Assembly (NCBI GenBank): GCA_038503075.1
Contig: JBCAML010000009.1
Location: 1,860,001 to 1,924,000 of the forward strand
DNA from: Gyromitra esculenta
Taxonomy: Eukaryota > Ascomycota > Pezizomycetes > Pezizales > Discinaceae
DNA length: 64,000 bases
Direction: 5' to 3'
Below the pieces are notes generated by a model, which had not been told where the DNA came from, searched no databases, and saw only the letters and a program-made list of their open reading frames with translations. This document shows, in pieces, positions 59,854-64,000 of the stretch. Position 1 is the stretch's first letter. Each line of letters starts with the position of its first letter. The position numbers and the translations under genes were made by a program.

Positions 59854-62800
59854 CTACTGCTGCCCCGGAATAACTTCCACATATCGACTCTTCCCCCTCG
59901 CTTTCCTTCCTGCACCTGGTGTTGACTTCCTACTGGCACTTGCCCCTGGTGGTCCCAGGAGATCGTCCATGGCGTCACCGCCACCCCTAATACTCATCGC
60001 CGTCGGAGGCCTACTCGGTGGTCCGCTACCCGGCGGCTTCGACACTGGTGATGGCCCAGATAAAGGTGCAGATGGAGGCCCAGCTGTAGGTGGAGACGGG
60101 GGCCCTCCCGCTGGCATGGCTGCAGGGCTTGGGCTTCTTCCTAGTGCCGGCGGCGCAGAAAGGGTGTTTGGCGTGCCAGGTGTAACAGACGGTGTTGGCA
60201 TAGTTGGCGTCATAGCCGGAGTAGGTGATCTTGGAGGCTCCGAAGACGAAGAACGTGGTGGTGGTGCAGTAGATGATGGGCGGGATGGCATACCGGTGCT
60301 GACACTTGCTGGAGTCGAGGCTCGTTTCATTGGTGGCGGTGGAGGCTTCGCTGCTACAGCCGTAGTTTCGCCGGCTTTCTTGTTGACCCAGCGTTTTAGA
60401 TCTGGATCATACACGAAGGATGATTCCTCGCCAAGCTTGGCTTTGATGGGGCCTTGGGTAGCATTGGGGTCTTTTTTACCCGCGAACCAGCCAAACCATC
60501 CTTTCTTTCCACCAGAGTCTATCAAGAAGTAAAATCAGTTTTATATTCCCTTTGCAAACGACTAAGGGAAGACATACCAGCAGAAGGAGATTTTTTCTCC
60601 TCTGTCTTCTTCACCTCTTCTACCTTCGCCTTCTCCGTTTTCCTCATAAACTCATCGTCATCATCATCCATAAACCCTTTTTTCTTCGGCTTAGGCCCAG
60701 CCTGCTTATCATTCTCATCATCATCATTATCCTCTTCAGGCTGATACGGCTTGAACTCATTATTCGGAGGCTCGTATCCGCCCCCGCTGCTCGGAGGTTC
60801 ATATCCTCCATAGCTCGGTGTCTCTGGAGCAGACGAGAACGAAGGCGAACCGAGCCTCGTCGTGGGTACTGAGGACTGTGGCTCATCGAACGAGCTCCGC
60901 GAATCATATGTGTTCGCGTTGCCGCCAAATCCAGTTGTTGAGTTTGAGCTAGGATGAGGACTATCGTAAGTGTTCACTTGTTGCTGCAGTTTCTGCTCGT
61001 AAGGAGTTGCATTCGGTTCGTACGGGTTGCCACTCAGCTCGTACCCACCACCAGTGTATGTAGGTCTATACGAATCTGCCGAAGACTTACGTTGGTGGTT
61101 TGCTGTGGGCGCATAGGGGCTCTGCTGGCTCTCATACGAGTTTTTAGCCTGCGGCGCATATTTTCCCGCTGCTGGCAGTTGAAACTGCTGCTGCTGCTGC
61201 TGGTATTGCTGTTGTAGTGGCTTCATACCACCCTGCATACCTGAATTGTATCCCGAAGATGTATTATAAACCGAGTACAAATCTGCCCCTGACTGAACTC
61301 TACTCATATTAGGACTCTCACTTGACATCCTCGCGAACGGCCCCGAAATAGAAGGATCAATGCCTCCCGAGTCCGCTGCACCTCCCGAGTCATCTTTTTC
61401 ACCCGAAACAAACGTGTTGAAAGTTTCCCAGATGGAGCTAGTGACAATTTCGGAATTCAGTTTCGGAATCCACTTTCCGGCGCCCGTTGGAGCAGGGCCA
61501 GAGGCAAAGTCCTTAGGCGCAAAGGAAAGCCTTGTGTTCAGTTGTTCAACAGCCGCCATGAATGTAGGGTTCATGTAAATTGACGGTTTACCCCAGCCTT
61601 TGATGACAGCTATGATGGCATCAACGTACTTTTGCGCTTCAGCCTTGTGTCCGTTCTCTGCGCGTATCAGAGCACGATGGAGCTTGTAAGGTAGTAAATG
61701 CGGAAATGCAGGGTGTGCTGTGGGGGTGAGCGATAACGCCAGTTCGTAGATCTCAGTGAGCATAATCGCGTCAATATCCTTCGGTGTGAAATTAGCTCCA
61801 CTCTCCACTCCTAGTAGCGAGAAGTGAGTTGCCGGATCATCATTTCCTCCTGCCACCGCGCCAACGCCACCCATGGGGCCCTGTCGAGCAAAGACAAAGC
61901 TATTCCCACCAATCAGCCGCCAGACCACAAGTGAGAGAAAGGTAGAATATACCAGATATGTCCCGCCTCAACCCTCCCATACGCAACCAATAATTTCCCA
62001 AGCGCCAATATCGCCTCTGCATCTCCCGGGCTCCTATTATTCAGCACCAACCCCAAGGTTTCCCTCCACCTATCAAGTTTCTCTTCAACATTCACACCTC
62101 CGTTGGGTGCGCCGCCAAGCATAGGTACACCGACTCTAGTACTTGCACTAACTAGTTCATCCACGCTCTCCGTCCAGCTGCCCGCGAATATCTCATACAG
62201 CACTGCCAAACTCTCGACCCCTTCGCCAAGCGTCTTGACCTCGTGCTTAACGAACTCTTGTACGACCTGTTTCCAAAGATCGCTCCCAACTGTACCAGCA
62301 ATCAAAAGCGCGTGTGACCATAACCGTTTATCGGCTGCATGCCAGACAGCTGCTCTGCGATCACCTTTGAGAAGGTTGGTCTTAATATTCCGCACAGCTT
62401 CAGGGTCAACGCGGTCGGTTGAAGGCCCTTGCATGTTAGCCGAGATATCTCCAACCATCGTGAAGGATCCCCCTCCGCCGTTAACGCCGCCTTCGGAATC
62501 AGCAACAACTTCAGGCGTTAATACACCTCTCACGAGTCTCTCAACCTCTAGGTTCCCCTCCAAAACGCCATCGTTTTCAAGCAAGACCCTAACAACCTTC
62601 CACAGCAACAGCTTCTCTTCAGCCCTCTTTCCCTGCCCTTCAATATCCCTTTCGAGCGCCTCAATTTTCCCCCCCATCCATGCCAACACCTCCTTCTTCT
62701 TTCCCTTATTCCTTCCCCCAACCCATGCCGGTCCCGGGAATTTTCCTTCGTTCTCCTCTAACGGTAGGATATCTTTGATGTTCTTGATCTTGACTTCGCC

Positions 62801-64000
62801 AGGTGAACACTTGATCATTGGCTGCTGCATATCACTCATATACCGCTGTGCACGGCGGGGGAACATAACAGCCACATTACCGCCGAACCCCCATGTAAAC
62901 AGCGGAGCGCCTTGCCATCTCTTTAGGACGTCACGGCCAGTCTCATCATTAGGAGTCATGAAGTTAAGTTGGAGGGACTGTGCGCGGTGGTGAAAATCTA
63001 CAGAAGAGTGCGAATACGTGCTAGTATGTGCGAATGCTGAGCTGGGACGCTCGTACGGATCACGTGGCCTCTGTGCAATCTTGTTGTTTCTACCAAATGC
63101 CATACCTGGAGACTGGGTTTGTGCTCTTGGTGGCGGTTGAAAGGTGGCCTCCGGAGAAATTGTTCTATTAGGGGGTTGGTTAGTGTATCTAGGCGATTGC
63201 GATACACCTAGGGGCGGCGTAAAAGTGTTTGTACGTGATATCGTCTGTCCAGGTGTAGGTGTCCCAGGCCCTCTTGAAGGAGCATACCGGTTTTGAGATA
63301 GCGGAGGCACAGAGCCGAGATGGCCGTTGCTCTGAGGGATAGGCGAACCTTCTACAGCCTCCTCCTCCTCCTCTCTAGGCACATCCATTGTGGTTGCTGA
63401 CATTGAAACAGATCTTGCAGTTCCGGGTCTTGAAGAATGCATGCCATGGTGGTCGCCAGAGAATCGTCGCTGGGCAACATTGTAAGCCTCTTCCTGCGGT
63501 TGCTGGAATTGTGACGTTGGTGATACCTGCTGCGGAGGGGATTCAATCCTCTGTGAATGCTCTCTCTCGACCGGCTTCGGGGGAGCAACAAATCCTGCTG
63601 TCGCAATTGGTGGTCGACCCATCTGCGGGGGACCTGCAGGTCTCGGCGCATACTTTGCCGGGGCTGCGGGAGCTGCACTTATGGCTGAAGTTGGACCCGT
63701 CGAGGCTGGTGGTGGCTGATACCCCTGCACTGGGGGCGCAGAAGTTACCACAGGAGGTGGAGCATAAGCACCTGAGGCTTGTCGTGGGGCAGGAGAATAT
63801 CTACTACCAGCAACATTTGGTTGTTGAGTTGGGAATGTATGTTGCTGCGACCCTACCGCCGGTTGGGCAAATGCCTGCTGGGGACTCTGGGAATAGAACC
63901 CTTGTGTGCTACCAGGCCTCAGCGGGCCAGAAGGCGGTGATGCAAACCCTCCCGCGCTTCTCGGCGGTAATTGACTCGTTGAACTTGGTGAATATCGTCC
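59854..64000 (-). CDS. sec16: Sec16, COPII coat assembly scaffold, N-terminus beyond window
   Basis: Minus-strand exons seen: >64000-61953, 61899-60578 and 60518-59854, with GT-AG introns of 53 and 59 nt; 1344 residues are visible and the frame is open to the edge, so several hundred N-terminal residues are missing. Order: a Pro/Gln/Ser-rich disordered region (visible 1 to ~330), then the central conserved domain and alpha-solenoid that bind Sec13 (about 335-850; [66 protein letters not shown]), a poly-Gln tract at nt ~61191-61215, a Ser/Tyr/Pro-rich linker, an acidic DDDD/basic stretch, a short [13 protein letters not shown] motif and a Pro-rich tail ending [10 protein letters not shown]. 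Sec16 sits at ER exit sites on the cytosolic face, where it organises Sec23/24 and Sec13/31. The WFGWF-type motif and C-terminal region are typical of fungal Sec16. Confidence in identity is high. Confidence 0.94.

Noticed and set aside
59969..60532. 187-codon Gly-rich plus-strand frame
   Set aside because: Antisense of the Pro-rich tail of Sec16.

Overview
The window reads as nuclear DNA of a filamentous ascomycete (Pezizomycotina). Genes are split by short spliceosomal introns, mostly 50-100 nt, with GT..AG ends and CTAAC-like branch sites close to the acceptor. The recognisable proteins are typical of such fungi: a GAR/GAS2-domain protein, a DUF2011-like nucleolar-type basic protein, L-galactonate dehydratase, a salicylate-hydroxylase-type flavoprotein, a Ctf1/FarA-like Zn2Cys6 regulator, a GH55 exo-beta-1,3-glucanase and the COPII scaffold Sec16. 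I cannot name the genus.

Layout. 1-6.2 kb is compact: the 3' part of a GAR-domain gene (+), a three-exon DUF2011-like gene (+) and, convergent with it, the seven-exon lgd1/gaaB gene (-) of D-galacturonate (pectin) catabolism. 6.3-19.6 kb holds no recognisable gene and is crowded with short tandem repeats, many of them tetranucleotides, with (CTAC)n recurring. A four-exon FAD monooxygenase lies at 19.6-21.3 kb. 21.3-38.5 kb is a second, TpA-rich desert of decayed-looking sequence. It contains a tiny two-exon signal-peptide gene (30.4 kb), a tentative three-exon secreted protein (23.1-23.7 kb), a 62-bp tandem duplication, a 335-bp hAT element with intact termini and 8-bp target duplications (34.6 kb), and a 289-bp inverted-repeat element (35.3 kb). 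A six-exon Zn2Cys6 activator occupies 38.5-41.7 kb. An unrecognised 127-aa gene (45.3-45.7 kb) and a six-exon GH55 glucanase (47.0-49.7 kb) follow, both on the minus strand. 49.9-59.8 kb is another gene-free, TpA-rich stretch. Sec16 (minus, three exons seen) runs off the right edge.

Functionally, lgd1 and the GH55 enzyme fit a fungus that digests plant and fungal wall polysaccharides, and the Ctf1/FarA-like factor is of a family that controls lipid or cutin-derived fatty-acid use. There is no sign that the genes form one co-regulated cluster; they are widely spaced islands. Six short genes or elements in or beside the deserts were assembled here from splice sites, reading frame and termini, and these are the least certain but most interesting parts of the window. 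Nothing here is a clearly new defence or enzymatic system.
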